A stretch of 64,000 bases of DNA from Cryptomeria japonica. Its lineage: Eukaryota > Streptophyta > Pinopsida > Cupressales > Cupressaceae. The translations under genes were made by a program, and so were the position numbers. Under the pieces are notes generated by a model that saw nothing but the letters and a program-made list of their open reading frames with translations, was not told the DNA's origin and did not search any database. The DNA lies in the NCBI RefSeq assembly GCF_030272615.1, contig NC_081413.1, positions 724,062,649 to 724,126,648 on the forward strand. Direction: 5' to 3'. The first letter of the stretch is position 1. Every line of letters starts with the position of its first letter. Below are positions 22,982 through 32,500 of the stretch, piece by piece.

Positions 22982-24232
22982 CTATTTTTGCTGACGAGGT
23001 CTAGGTTCATCATGAGATGTGATGCGACCTTGATTGGATGGAACATTTGTGTTATTCTGAGGTGGAGGATTTTGTCCTGCAAACCGAACCACAGGTTGTG
23101 CATTTTGGAGAGTCCTGGCATCCACAACCCCATCGTTGACGATATTCTTGTTTTTATTCCAGAAGCTTGGTTTATCATTGTTGAAGCGTGGGCGAGGACC
23201 ATCTTTTGGTTCGTTAAAGATTTTTATGAGTCCTTTCTTGATGAGTGCTCGTTCACATTTTAAACCCTTGGTGATCATATCATTAAAAGAGTCTGTGTCT
23301 TTGACATCCAGGTGAAATTTCATTTCTTCGTTTAAGTTGGAAATGAATATTTCCACTAGTTCTCGTTCAGGTAACTGAAGAGAACGTCTGCTAGACATTT
23401 GACGCCATCGTTGCAGGAATACTGAGAATTGTTCACCTGGTTTTTGTTTGGTGTTGCACAGATCAGCCATGGTGACATCGCGTTCAATGTTATGAGAGTA
23501 ATGAGCTAGGAACTTCTGGATGAGTTCCTCAAATGTTCTAATGCCACCTGGTAGTCGGGAAAACCATGATGTGGTTGTTCCTCCCAAGCTTTGGGGAAAA
23601 AGGCGCATTAGGTAGGTGTCTTCATATGCTACTTCGAGACAAGCGGAATGAAATTCTCGGACATGATCACGGGGATCCCCCTTTCCTCTATATTTTTCAA
23701 ATTTGGGTGTTTCGAATCCTCGAGGAAATGGTGGCATGTAAAGATTCCTATCAAAAGGATAGGGATAGATGTCATTGAGTGAGAATTGGTTAGTCTTGAC
23801 ACCACTATGAAGCTGTTGGGCGAGATTCTCGACTTGTTGCTGCAACATCTCCATTTCATTTGGAGGAGGAGGTGGTGGGTTACCTCGAGGAATGTTATAT
23901 CTGATGGGATCTCTACCTCTTTCCTCTTCATGGCGACTTTGTCTTTCTGATGCTTGTCTTAATTGGGCAAGATCAAAGTCAGAGGGGAGTTTTGTTCCTT
24001 CTTGAGCGAGTCTTAAGAAGTGAGCATCCGCATTGCTCCTGAGTATTTCGTCAAAAAGTCTGTTAAAGAGAGGGTTATGCTAAGCCCTTTCTATTGTTGC
24101 AGGAGTGGGAGTACTTGGGTTTTCGTCATCTGCATTTCCTCCAAGTTCTTCTTGAAATTCATTGAGATTTTCCTCTTCTTCTTCTTCCCTTTCTATTTCT
24201 CGTTGCCTTAACTGTGATCGGGTTTGAGCCAT
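22982..24232 (-). pseudogene. Element A gag
   Basis: Best start is the ATG at 24,230-24,232 (MAQTRSQLRQRE), because B has the equivalent MAHTRSR start at 33,982 and the sequence upstream is poorly conserved. An acidic run follows (EEEEEEN). A TAG at 24,080-24,082 replaces a glutamine codon. The main capsid-like domain runs from about 23,854 to 23,170: FSLNDIYPYPFDRNLYMPPF, KFEKYRGKGDPRDHV, then SWFSRLPGGIRTFEEL and FSVFLQRWRQM, which fits the plant retrotransposon gag family. It ends at a TAG (22,982-22,984). The product would form the virus-like particle. Confidence 0.88.
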
Positions 24233-24679
24233 TTTGCTTGCAAGCTGTTGTTGAAGTTGTGTGAAAATAATGATGAGTTTTTGATGAAATGAAAGGTTGA
24301 TGGTTGGTGAATTGTGTTGCACGTGGATCTCTAACACTTTTAAGGTGGATGTAACCCAAATTCCTTCTTTGAATTGCTTGTTTGTTTGATAAGTTTTGAT
24401 GTGATAAGGTGTAGAGAAATCTGAGATGTGTTACAGATTTAACTACCTAGTAATGAGAGGATTCACTCATGAACTAGTTTTAACCTGCGTAGATGTGTCT
24501 CTTAGGATGAGCTTATCCTAGATGTAGAAACAATCTAAAAAGTGATGTGATGTGTTTGATTTCAAGCAATATCTAAAAGAGAACTTGGGACAAGAACCTC
24601 TTAATGTTTGAGAGTTGGGACAGATTGATGATGAAGTGATGATGTATGAGTGAGATGATGGATGAAAATGTTTTCAACT
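24233..24679 (-). other. Spacer between extra ORF and gag in element A
   Basis: No gene is supported. An ATG in frame with gag at 24,337 would add 35 residues (and B has the same at 33,877), but similarity there is weaker than from MAQTR onward. Confidence 0.5.
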
Positions 24680-25063
24680 TCAATAAAAACTTTGTGTTAT
24701 AAATGGGACAAACTCTATCTCTTCCCTTTCGGGTGTTGGTGGTATTTCTCGAGTTGTGTTGTATGTGATACAGACGTTTGGGAAGAAGTTGGGATTAATC
24801 TTTCCTCCTTGGTTTTTGTGATAACTCAGAGCTCTATATTGCATAAAAGCTCTGCGATTCAATGATTCGGAATCAAATTCGTTTGTTTTGCCTTGAAGAT
24901 AGAGACACATGTGACACAAGAAAACTCTATGGGAGACAAAGATTTGTCTATTGATATAGAAGAATTTCCTTCGTTTGATCAAAGCCTTTGAGCTTAATTG
25001 TCTTCTTTTCAAGTTGATATTTTGATGATGCTTCTTCTTTCGCAAGATGTGAAGAATGGTCAT
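24680..25063 (-). CDS. Element A extra ORF upstream of gag (127 aa, unknown function)
   Basis: It starts at the ATG 25,061-25,063 (MTILHILRKKK) and ends in TGA. I prefer this start to the in-frame ATG at 25,231 because MTILHILRKK is where similarity to B begins. The body is basic, then polar: KFFYINRQIFVSHR, HMCLYLQGKTNEFDSESLN, RRAFMQYRALSYHKN, GGKINPNFFPN, then an acidic end before FVPFITQ. Element B carries the same protein at 33,166-33,548 with about 83% residue identity over 94 positions by eye, although B's copy is frameshifted. This is the only open frame in A that is neither broken nor part of gag-pol. I recognise no domain. Extra ORFs upstream of gag are known in Tat elements (for example Ogre), but I cannot link this one to a described family. 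Confidence 0.7.
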   Translation of the reverse strand: MTILHILRKKKHHQNINLKRRQLSSKALIKRRKFFYINRQIFVSHRVFLCHMCLYLQGKTNEFDSESLNRRAFMQYRALSYHKNQGGKINPNFFPNVCITYNTTREIPPTPEREEIEFVPFITQSFY

Positions 25064-25740
25064 AAATTTTTTGACTCTTTTGTTGTTTGCACTTTGTTTT
25101 TGATGTTTTGTGATTGTTTTGAGAAATGTTTGGTTGGATGAATACTTTGTTTTTGGGAGTGATTTTCTGATTTTTCTTTGACAAAAAAACAAAGCAAGCA
25201 CACAAACACAAGAATGTTGCCCCAAAGGCACAAATGAGTATGGGTCTAGATCAACCCAATTCTTGGACTTGTATATGACCCTTCCTTTAGATGTATTTTA
25301 AGGTGTATTTCCAAAGCCTGAAGTTGGCTCAATTTGTACTTGGTCTTTAAAACGAACACACTTCAAACACTTTTTATCCCTAAGGTCAAATGGCCAGTTG
25401 TGATAAATTTAGCCCACATCTTGATATTTCTTCGACTTTGGTACTACATACCTTATGAATTCCACCGTGGCAGGTAAGGATGTGATATACTAAGTCTTGC
25501 ACGAGCATAACAAATAGATGATCCCTATGATGGGGGAGTCACCACTTTTATCAAGCCACAAGTGTCTTTTCAAAAAGCTATGTTTCTACTCAAGGAAATA
25601 TGTATGGTGAGTATCTTGGGAGCAAAACCATCTATGCTCTTGCACTAAATTATATTGCAAATATCCTCAATCAATAGAATGGGTGGGCTACTACTAAAAG
25701 GTGTTTAGTCATGTTTGATGTTTTTGGACATAAGTTCATT

Positions 25741-25940
25741 CTGCAGTGACTCACTTAAGAGCCTTGTAATTGGTGGTGGGGCCCATTTGTCCTTTCGGCC
25801 AGTTACACTGTAGGAACAGCTATACCCAAGGCTACAGCTTTCGCTCTCACCTGATTTCTATAGCGGCTCGAAGGATTTACCGCTCAAGGTCGTTCCCAAG
25901 AGTGATGTGTCTCTTGGCAGGCCTCTCTTAAAAAGATAAA
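25741..25940 (-). other. Conserved structured block in element A leader
   Basis: On the minus strand this block contains GAGCGGTAAATCCTTCGAGCC-type sequence with an AGCGG/CCGCT stem, then ATCAGGTGAGAG. The latter fits a plant 5' splice donor (ATCAG|GTGAGA, boundary between 25,851 and 25,850). ACTGCAG at the far end could serve as an acceptor. The block is much better conserved with B than its surroundings, which suggests a functional RNA element such as a packaging or splicing signal. Confidence 0.5.
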
Positions 25941-26734
25941 ATTTTGAGTGTTACTAACACTTTTCTCTTGCACCTAGGACCACGAAAGCCAAGGGAGAGG
26001 ATAGTGTGTGTTAGAGGTAGGACCACTCGACTGACTTTTTGCACAAGTGTGCCAAGTACGAAAGACACTTGTTCTTTTTAATCCACCATCACAAATGTGA
26101 TCTAACTATTTGGAGATGTTGCTCCAACAGCCGTGGTGTTCTTTTTAACTTCAAAGGCAATGTGTTTTGTAACCTAGAATTCGAAAATCCTGGTCAACTT
26201 AAAGAAAAACACGTTTGTTTGAAGTAAAATTTGTTTTTGCAAAAATCAAAACAAGTGGATTGTTCTTTTTATTTGCCCAAAAATTGAAGTGTGGCTTGTG
26301 ATTTTTAAGTTTGATGTAAGAAAGAAAATTTGTTTTGTTGATTTTAAGCACCAAAACAAAATGTATCCCTAACTTGCAATGAAAGCAAAATTTTGAAGTT
26401 TGTTGTTGTTTTTTTTTTTTTTACTTTGCAATAAAGAAAGATGAATTTTCTTTTTAAGCACCAAAAACAAGTTTGAGGTTCATTTTATGCACTCTAAAAT
26501 AAAATGTGAGGTTTATTTTAACTTGTGCAAGAAGGAAAAATGGATTCTTTTTAACCAACTTTTGTTGAAAGAAAGTAAAAAAGAAACTTTTAAAGCATTT
26601 AAACTAACTCCTTCCCCTGCACAAAAAGATTAGAACCTGCATAAAAGACAATTAGTTAGAAAAATCCGCATGTTTTGGTGGGCTTCTACAAGCCTAATTT
26701 TTATTTTTTTTGGTTACAAGGTGATTTGTACAAC

Positions 26735-26895
26735 GTTATGTTACAATAGCGCTAGTCTGTGTTTGAACAGAGGCGCTATTTAACACAAACGCACTAAAAG
26801 AAAGGGAAAGACAGAGAAGGGAAAAGCGCCGAAACAAGATGAATAGCACCAAAACAATGTCAAACGCGCCAAAACAATGTCAAAAGTGCAACCTG
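26735..26895 (-). repeat. AGCGCT-type leader repeats in element A
   Basis: Degenerate units with TAGCGCTA, GGCGCTA, AGCGCC, CGCGCC and AGTGC cores spaced about 20 bp apart, several followed by GAAACAA or AAAACAA. This is the counterpart of the longer and cleaner array in B at 31,004-31,255. Confidence 0.6.
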
Positions 26896-26959
26896 TGTGA
26901 CATTTTCAACATTCAAACATGTTATTGGTTAAAAAAAAAAGTTGATCTTTGTGGTGTTT

Positions 26960-26980
26960 GGATTCACGTCGGGTTCACCA
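26960..26980 (-). promoter_or_regulatory. Primer binding site of element A
   Basis: On the minus strand, two bases after the 5' LTR, TGGTGAACCCGACGTGAATCC. TGG pairs with the CCA end of a tRNA, and the first 11 bases are identical in B. I could not name the primer tRNA from memory. Confidence 0.8.
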
Positions 26981-26982
26981 AA

Positions 26983-28784
26983 TGATGCTCTGCAAAAAGG
27001 ATTAGAAAATCTGTTTGATGGCAACACACACAAGAGCACAAGAAACGAACGTTAGTGTTAGCAACAAAAGATTATCCTAAACAGGCATATCAAGAGAGAT
27101 ATTAAGCATGAAATAGAAAGCATATAAACATAGAATAAAATAGCTAATCAAGATGCTCATAGTTGCTCCTCCCTTGTTCCTCTCCTCTCCAAGTCCCAAA
27201 TGAGTGTAGCTTTTAGCTTTTAGCACTAGCCATGGATGCCATATGGAGATTCAAGATAGTTGAATATGATAAGCAAATGCTATGCAAGTGTAGATAGTGA
27301 TGCTATGAGAAAGCTCTATGCTATTGCCAGTATAACAACAATACTCTAATGCTTCTCTTTTTGCTTGAGAAGAAGGGTTCTATTTATAGAAGAAATGGGG
27401 AAATGAAGGGTTAAGATTGAATGGTTTAATCAAGGGCCAAGTTTGAAAGTTGGGGATCCATGTGCACAATTGGCACCAATAAAATGGTGACAAGTGTCAA
27501 CATAGGATTGGGTTGAGAGAAGAGGTTGGAGGCATTAAAGGCCTGAGAAGACCTCATGGTTATCTAGAGGCTAAACGTCAAGTCCAAATTAAGATTACCC
27601 ACTGAATTAAGAGTTAATCTAAGGATAAACTTTTGTGCAAATGTTTAAGAGATAATCATGGTCAAAGCATTAATGGCCTGATGAGACCTTTGGGTTGGGT
27701 AGAGGTTGAGTCAAAAGAAATGTTTTAACCATGTGAGAGGGTTTGAGGTAACCATTAATGGTTATTGGAGACTTTGGGGATTAAGTGGTTGAAGGTTGAA
27801 AGCCTTCAATGGTTATCAAAGACTTTGAGCCATTTAGTGGTTGAAGGTTGAAAGCCTTTAATGGTTATCAAAGACTTTGAGGGTTTGAGAAGTGACTTCC
27901 CTTTTGCTTAGGAATGTGACAAAGTTTAGAGAAGGGGTTAGGTTATTTAGAAGTGATTAGAAAATTCTAGAAGGGGTTTAGGCATGCAAGTGGATTTTGT
28001 AGGAAAATGCAAGTGGGAGAAATTTTGGTATTTTCAATTCAAATAAAATCATTTATTTCAATTAAATGGTGTAATTTGCATTTGGATAAATATTCAAATA
28101 AATATTAATTTATTTAAATGAGAAAAATGAAGATAAAGCATTAAAATGCTTGAAGACTTTGAGGGAAACCATTAAAGGCTTGAAGACTTTAAGGAAAACC
28201 ATTAAAGTCTTAAGAAGACTATAGAAGGAAGCCATCAAGTTTGAAGACTTTAAAGCCATCAAGTTTGAATACTTTAAGGGAAACCATTAAAGGTTTCAAG
28301 TGGGTGAGGATAAATAGGATTTTAAATAAATAATTTATTTAAAATAGTTGTGCAACTTGCTTTTGTAGGAAAATACAAGTGGGTGGAGGATAAAGGTGAT
28401 TTAGATAAATTATTTATTTAAAATAATTGTGCAACTTGCATTTGTAGGAAAATGCAAGTGAGTAGAGAATAAAGGTGATTTAAATAAATGTTAATTTATT
28501 TAAATGTGAGAGGTGGGATTTTGGGGGATTTAAATAAATATTAATTTATTTAAATATGAGAGAATATTTAATTAAATAAATATGATTTATTTATTTAATT
28601 AATGGTCTGAATTTGGTTAAGTGAATTAAATCAAATAAATTGAATAATTTATTTAATTAATAGGAGAAGAGGGTTAAGATGAATTAATTAAATATTAATT
28701 TAATTAATTCATTAATTGATGGTTAAATAATCAAATAAATACTAAGTATTCATTTAATTAAGTGGACAGATTTATGTGACTACA
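26983..28784 (-). repeat. Element A 5' LTR (1,802 bp)
   Basis: It runs from TGATGCTCTGC (26,983) to GTGACTACA (28,784) on the plus strand and is the transcription-starting LTR because gag-pol reads on the minus strand. It carries the same 52-bp and 79-bp tandem duplications as the 3' LTR. Confidence 0.95.
27381..27388 (-). promoter_or_regulatory. TATA box of element A promoter
   Basis: TATAAATA on the minus strand inside CTATAAATAGAACCC, about 400 bp before the end of the 5' LTR. The same octamer occurs in the element B LTRs in CTATAAATAGAGCCC, so the core promoter is shared. Confidence 0.8.
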
Positions 28785-28789
28785 ACAAC
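28785..28789. repeat. Target-site duplication of element A, right (ACAAC)
   Basis: Directly follows the 5' LTR end and matches 12,767-12,771 exactly. Confidence 0.92.
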
Positions 28790-29259
28790 TATTTGATGAA
28801 GCGCAATCCCAACTCCAAGCTCCAAAACCAAAAATCCCAAAATCTTCAAACAATGCAAAAAATTTCCAACCAAGCCCACACCACAACAATCTCAGAAAAC
28901 CAAATAAATAGAATTCCATTCAAAATCCATGGAACATGTCGGCCAATAAAAAATAATTAGAAATATAATATTTCATACCAACCCCTACCCAAATTCTAGG
29001 TAAGAAAAATATAAATAATATTACTTGATTTACCCAAATATCTCAACCACTAATAAAATAGGGTAGGTATGGTAAATAATTAAATAATAGATAAATAATT
29101 AAACCAAATGGGAAAGTAAAAATTAAATAATAATAACAAATAAAGAAAATATAAAGGCTTAGTAAAATAAAACCAATTAATCAAAGGCCCAATCAAAATA
29201 ATCCAAAATAATATATTTCTTACCAACCATCTCGAAAATTAAAATAACAATAATATTAT
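28790..29259. other. Host DNA between element A and the solo LTR
   Basis: Noncoding AT-rich host sequence. From about 28,970 it enters imperfect repeats built on a CTAATAAAATAGGGTAGG-like phrase followed by AAATAATTAAATAATAG, which continue right of the solo LTR at about 45,795-46,150. The last five bases (29,255-29,259, ATTAT) are the left duplication of the solo LTR. Confidence 0.6.
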
Positions 29260-29480
29260 TGTTGATGTTTGTAGCTAGGTCGGATTCCTTTTAGGGCCGA
29301 CCTAGTACTTGTGGGTGACTAATTGGCCTATCGGCCTTAGTCACATTAAATGTGCAAATTAAATATAACTTGGTCTGGCCCTATAATGGGCGATGTGACT
29401 TGTGAATAGGGCTCAACCTATTGTAACTTGCAAATGTAATATGGCTGACCCTATATGGAGTGCCAAGTTTAGAGCACTAT
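29260..29480 (+). mobile_element. Solo LTR, left part (interrupted by element B)
   Basis: It starts TGTTGATGTTTGTAGC right after ATTAT (29,255-29,259) and continues at 45,164 on the far side of B. Joined without B it is about 830 bp, begins TG and ends CA (45,775), and is followed by a second ATTAT (45,776-45,780). No internal region or second LTR of this family is present, so it is a solo LTR left by recombination. The style suggests copia, but I cannot prove it. Confidence 0.85.
29476..29480. repeat. Target-site duplication of element B, left (ACTAT)
   Basis: Matches 45,159-45,163 exactly and lies within the solo LTR. Confidence 0.92.
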
Positions 29481-30907
29481 TGTAGTCACATAAATCTGTC
29501 CATTTTGATTAAATGAATATTTCATATTTATTTGATTAAAAATCCACTAGCCATCAGTTAATTAAATTAATATTTAATTAATTCATCTTCAAACATTCTC
29601 CTATTAATTAAATAAATTATTCAATTTATTTTAATTAATTCATTAAACCAAATTCACAATCAATTAAATGAATAAATACTATTTATTCAATTTAATCCTC
29701 TTTCTTCTTTTAAATAAATTAAATAAAACATTTATTTAAATCATTATTCCCCCCCACTTGCATTTTCCTACAAATGCAAGTTGCAACCACAAGTTGAAAT
29801 AAATTAATTTTATTTTAATTAAAATCTTATTTTCCCTCACCCACCAAATCCACTTGCACTCCTAAAACCCCCTTCTAGATTCTTCTAACCCTTCCTAATT
29901 AACCTAATCCATCCCTTAATTATTGTCACATTCCTAAGCAACTTGGAGTCACTTCTCAAAGACTTCAAAGTCTTTGAAAAGCATTTAATGCTTTGTGTGT
30001 TCAACAATTTAACCTCTAAAGTCTTCTAAACCACTTATGGCTCTTACATGACCATTTATGGTTAACCCCTAAACTCAACCCTCATGTGACTCATGTGTCT
30101 CCTCAAGCATTTATTGCTTTGATCGTGGTTATCCCTTTTACCTTTGCACAAGAGTTTATCCATTGGATAAAAGCTTTATTCTTTGAATAAAGAATTTATT
30201 CACTCAACCCAACCTTGACCTTAACTCCCAAGTTAACCTTTAGGTCATGTCAAACATTTAATGCTTATTCCCTCTCCTCTCAACCTATCTCACATTGACA
30301 CTTGTCATCTTGGGTTTGGGTTGAAAGTCATCACATGGACTGAATATCATTCAATCATGACCCTTGTTGAGATTATTCAATCTCAACCATCCATTGCTCC
30401 ATTTTTCCTATAAATAGAGCCCATTTCTTCATAATCCAGATCCTGAAAACTTGTATGCATTTAATCTATAGTGAATTTTAGAGAGAGAATTTAGCATAAA
30501 TCACATATATTGTCATTTTGGACTAAAATAAATCTTAGCTCATTTCATAATATATCTAATTAGTTTGTTTTACACTTGCATAACATAGTTAATCATCTAC
30601 AATTTTGAACCTCCATAAACATCCATAGTGCAAAAAGCTGCTGAGAGCTACACTAATTTGGAACTTAGAGAGGAGAGGAACAAAGGAGAAGGAGCTAAGA
30701 GCATGTTAAAAGGCATTTGGAGATGCCTTGTTGTATTTACTTCCATAGTTAAATATTTTATCATGTTTTTAGTGTCTCTTTTGATATGTCTGCTTAGATT
30801 AGTTTTTGGTTGAATAACACTAACCTTTGATCCTTGTTTCTTGTTGTTTTTGTGTGTTATATGACCACAGGCTTTAGTCTAACACTTGTCCATTTTGCAT
30901 AGCATCA
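29481..30907 (+). repeat. Element B 5' LTR (1,427 bp)
   Basis: It shares terminal sequence and many internal phrases with the element A LTR (for example CCACTTGCATTTTCCTACAAATGC) but lacks A's tandem duplications. The short open frame at 30,628-30,813 lies in the transcribed part of the LTR and is not called a gene. Confidence 0.95.
30409..30416 (+). promoter_or_regulatory. TATA box of element B 5' LTR
   Basis: TATAAATA in CCTATAAATAGAGCCC, about 500 bp before the LTR end. Transcription would run rightward, away from A's promoter. Confidence 0.8.
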
Positions 30908-30909
30908 TA

Positions 30910-30930
30910 TGGTGAACCCGCAATGAATCC
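30910..30930 (+). promoter_or_regulatory. Primer binding site of element B
   Basis: TGGTGAACCCGCAATGAATCC, two bases after the LTR. It differs from A only in the middle (CAA for ACG), which would weaken pairing if both use the same tRNA. Confidence 0.75.
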
Positions 30931-31003
30931 AACACCCAACAACATTTTTTTTGTTCTCAAAACTAACTTTTGACTGTTTAACTTGACACACAGGTCGCAC
31001 TTT

Positions 31004-31255
31004 GGCGCTTTTGTTCGTGCTTTAGCGCTATTGTTTTTGGTATGCTAGCGCTTTTGTTCTTACAATAGCACTACTGCCTAAGAATTAGCACTTTTGTTAG
31101 TAGTATGGCATTTTTGTTCATTAGTTAGCGCTTGTGTTTCTGTATTAGCGCTTTTGTATTGTTGTAAAAATATTTTCTTTTAGCACTTTTGTCTACATTT
31201 TAGCGTGTTTGTGTTAAGTAGTGCTTTTGTTTTCACACAGAGTAGCGCTATTGTA
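31004..31255 (+). repeat. 20-bp phased leader array with AGCGCT palindromes (element B)
   Basis: Units of the form TAGCGCTTTTGTT start at 31,023, 31,046, 31,066, 31,086, 31,106, 31,126 and 31,146, then 31,181, 31,201, 31,219 and 31,243. The run from 31,046 to 31,146 is spaced exactly 20 bp. Five units keep the self-complementary hexamer AGCGCT; others read AGCACT, GGCATT, AGCGTG or AGTGCT. The seven bases between units are not conserved. Confidence 0.8.
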
Positions 31256-32300
31256 ACATAATGTTGTAAAAAAAAGCCTTGTAACCGATAAAATTATTTT
31301 TCTTAGGCTTGTGGGAGGCAGAATATATATGGAATATAACATTTAAGTATAAGTGACATTTCCTCTTCTCTTTTCTCTTTCTTATACTTTAAGTTACATT
31401 CGATATATATTGTCAGGATGTTTGAGAGGGGTTTCATACCTCTAGGAGTTGTATGCAAAATTTAGTTTTTGGAAGATCCTTCAAATTTCAGACTTAGTCA
31501 AATTTCAGGGCATTTCAGGATCAGGATTGTAAAATTTTTAACCAAAATCAGAATTTAGGCTTGTGTAAGCCCACACTAACATTTGATTACTGACTGTGTG
31601 CAGGTTCTGATCTTTTTTGTGCAGGGAAAGGAGTTAGTTTAGAGGCTTTAAGTTTCTTTTTTAACTTTCTTTCAACAAAAGTTGGTTAAAAAGAATCCAC
31701 TCTCCCTTCTTGTACAAGTTAAAATAAACCTCACATTTTATTTTGGAGTGCATAAAATGAACCTCAAACTTGTATCTGGTGCTTAAAAGAAAATTCATCT
31801 TTCTTTATTGCAAGGTAAAAAGAACAACAACTTCAAATTTGCTTTCATTGCAAGATTAGGATTCATTTTCCTTTTGGTGCTTAAAATCAACAACACAAAT
31901 TTGATTTCCTTGCATCAATCCAGACTTAAAAATTCACAATCAACATTTCAATTTTGTGCACGTAAAAAGAATAATCAATTTGGCTCATTTTGCTAAAATT
32001 AGTTACTTGATGCATACATGCTTTTTATTAAGTTGACCAGGATTTAAAATTCCTAGTTTACTCAAACATATGCCTTTGAAGTTAAAAAGAACATCATGGT
32101 TGTTGGAGCAACATCTCCAATTAGATAGAACATCATTGCAATGACAAGTTAAAAAGAACAAGTGTATTTTGTGTTTGGCACACTTGTGCAAAAGAATTGG
32201 TCGAGTGGTCCTACTTCTAACACACACTATCCTCTCCCTTGGCTTTCGTGGTCCTAGGTTCAAGAGAAAAGTGTTAGTAACACTCAAGTTTTATCTTTTT

Positions 32301-32500
32301 TAAGAGAGGCCTGCCAAGAGACACATCACTCTTGGGAATGACCTCGCGTGGTAAATCCTTCGAGCCGCTATAGAAATCAGGTGAGAGTGAAAGTTGTAGC
32401 CTTGGGTATAGTTGTTCCTACAGTGTAACTTGCCGAAAGGACAAATGGGTCCCACCACAAGTTACGAGGCTCTTAAGTGAGTCACTGCAGAATGAACTTA
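32301..32500 (+). other. Conserved structured block in element B leader
   Basis: Counterpart of 25,741-25,940 in A. It contains CTGCCAAGAGACACATCACT, a GGTAAATCCTTCGAGCCGCT stem-like part, ATCAG|GTGAGAG with GT at 32,381-32,382, and CACTGCAG ending at 32,490. Donor- and acceptor-like words are both kept, but splicing is only inferred. Confidence 0.5.

Larger units (their letters stand above)
25064..26959 (-). other. Element A leader (1.9 kb)
   Basis: Noncoding leader between primer site and extra ORF. Two parts are conserved with B: a GC-richer block at 25,741-25,940 (B 32,301-32,500) and an AGCGCT-rich repeat zone at 26,735-26,895 (B 31,004-31,255). A T15-type run lies at about 26,408-26,422. 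The plus-strand frame at 26,039-26,227 is a shadow. Confidence 0.75.
12772..28784 (-). mobile_element. Element A: complete Ty3/gypsy Tat-type LTR retrotransposon, 16.0 kb
   Basis: On the minus strand the order is 5' LTR (26,983-28,784), primer site, long leader, small extra ORF, gag, protease, a long linker with a G-patch-like motif, RT, degenerate RNase H, archaeal-type RNase H, integrase, 2.4-kb 3' UTR, polypurine tract and 3' LTR (12,772-14,572). The LTRs end in TG...CA and the element is flanked by ACAAC. The dual RNase H assigns it to the Tat lineage. The two LTRs differ at roughly 20-odd positions by eye (about 1%), so insertion is fairly recent. Gag-pol is one frame in design but carries seven premature stops and one 1-bp deletion, so this copy is not expected to be autonomous. 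Confidence 0.95.

Noticed and set aside
16944-24232. Stops in element A sit mostly at glutamine codons, as if UAA/UAG were read as glutamine (alternative genetic code or readthrough)
   Set aside because: TGA stops and a frameshift also occur, B has stops at other codons, and natural ends use TAA. Methylation-driven C to T decay explains it more simply.
30628-30813. 61-residue frame in the element B 5' LTR, also roughly open in the 3' LTR
   Set aside because: It lies in the LTR, conservation follows from LTR duplication, and it has no motif.
32003-32287. 94-residue minus-strand frame in the B leader with a partly similar shadow in A (plus strand 26,039-26,227)
   Set aside because: It overlaps conserved leader RNA sequence; the similarity is explained by nucleotide homology of the leaders.
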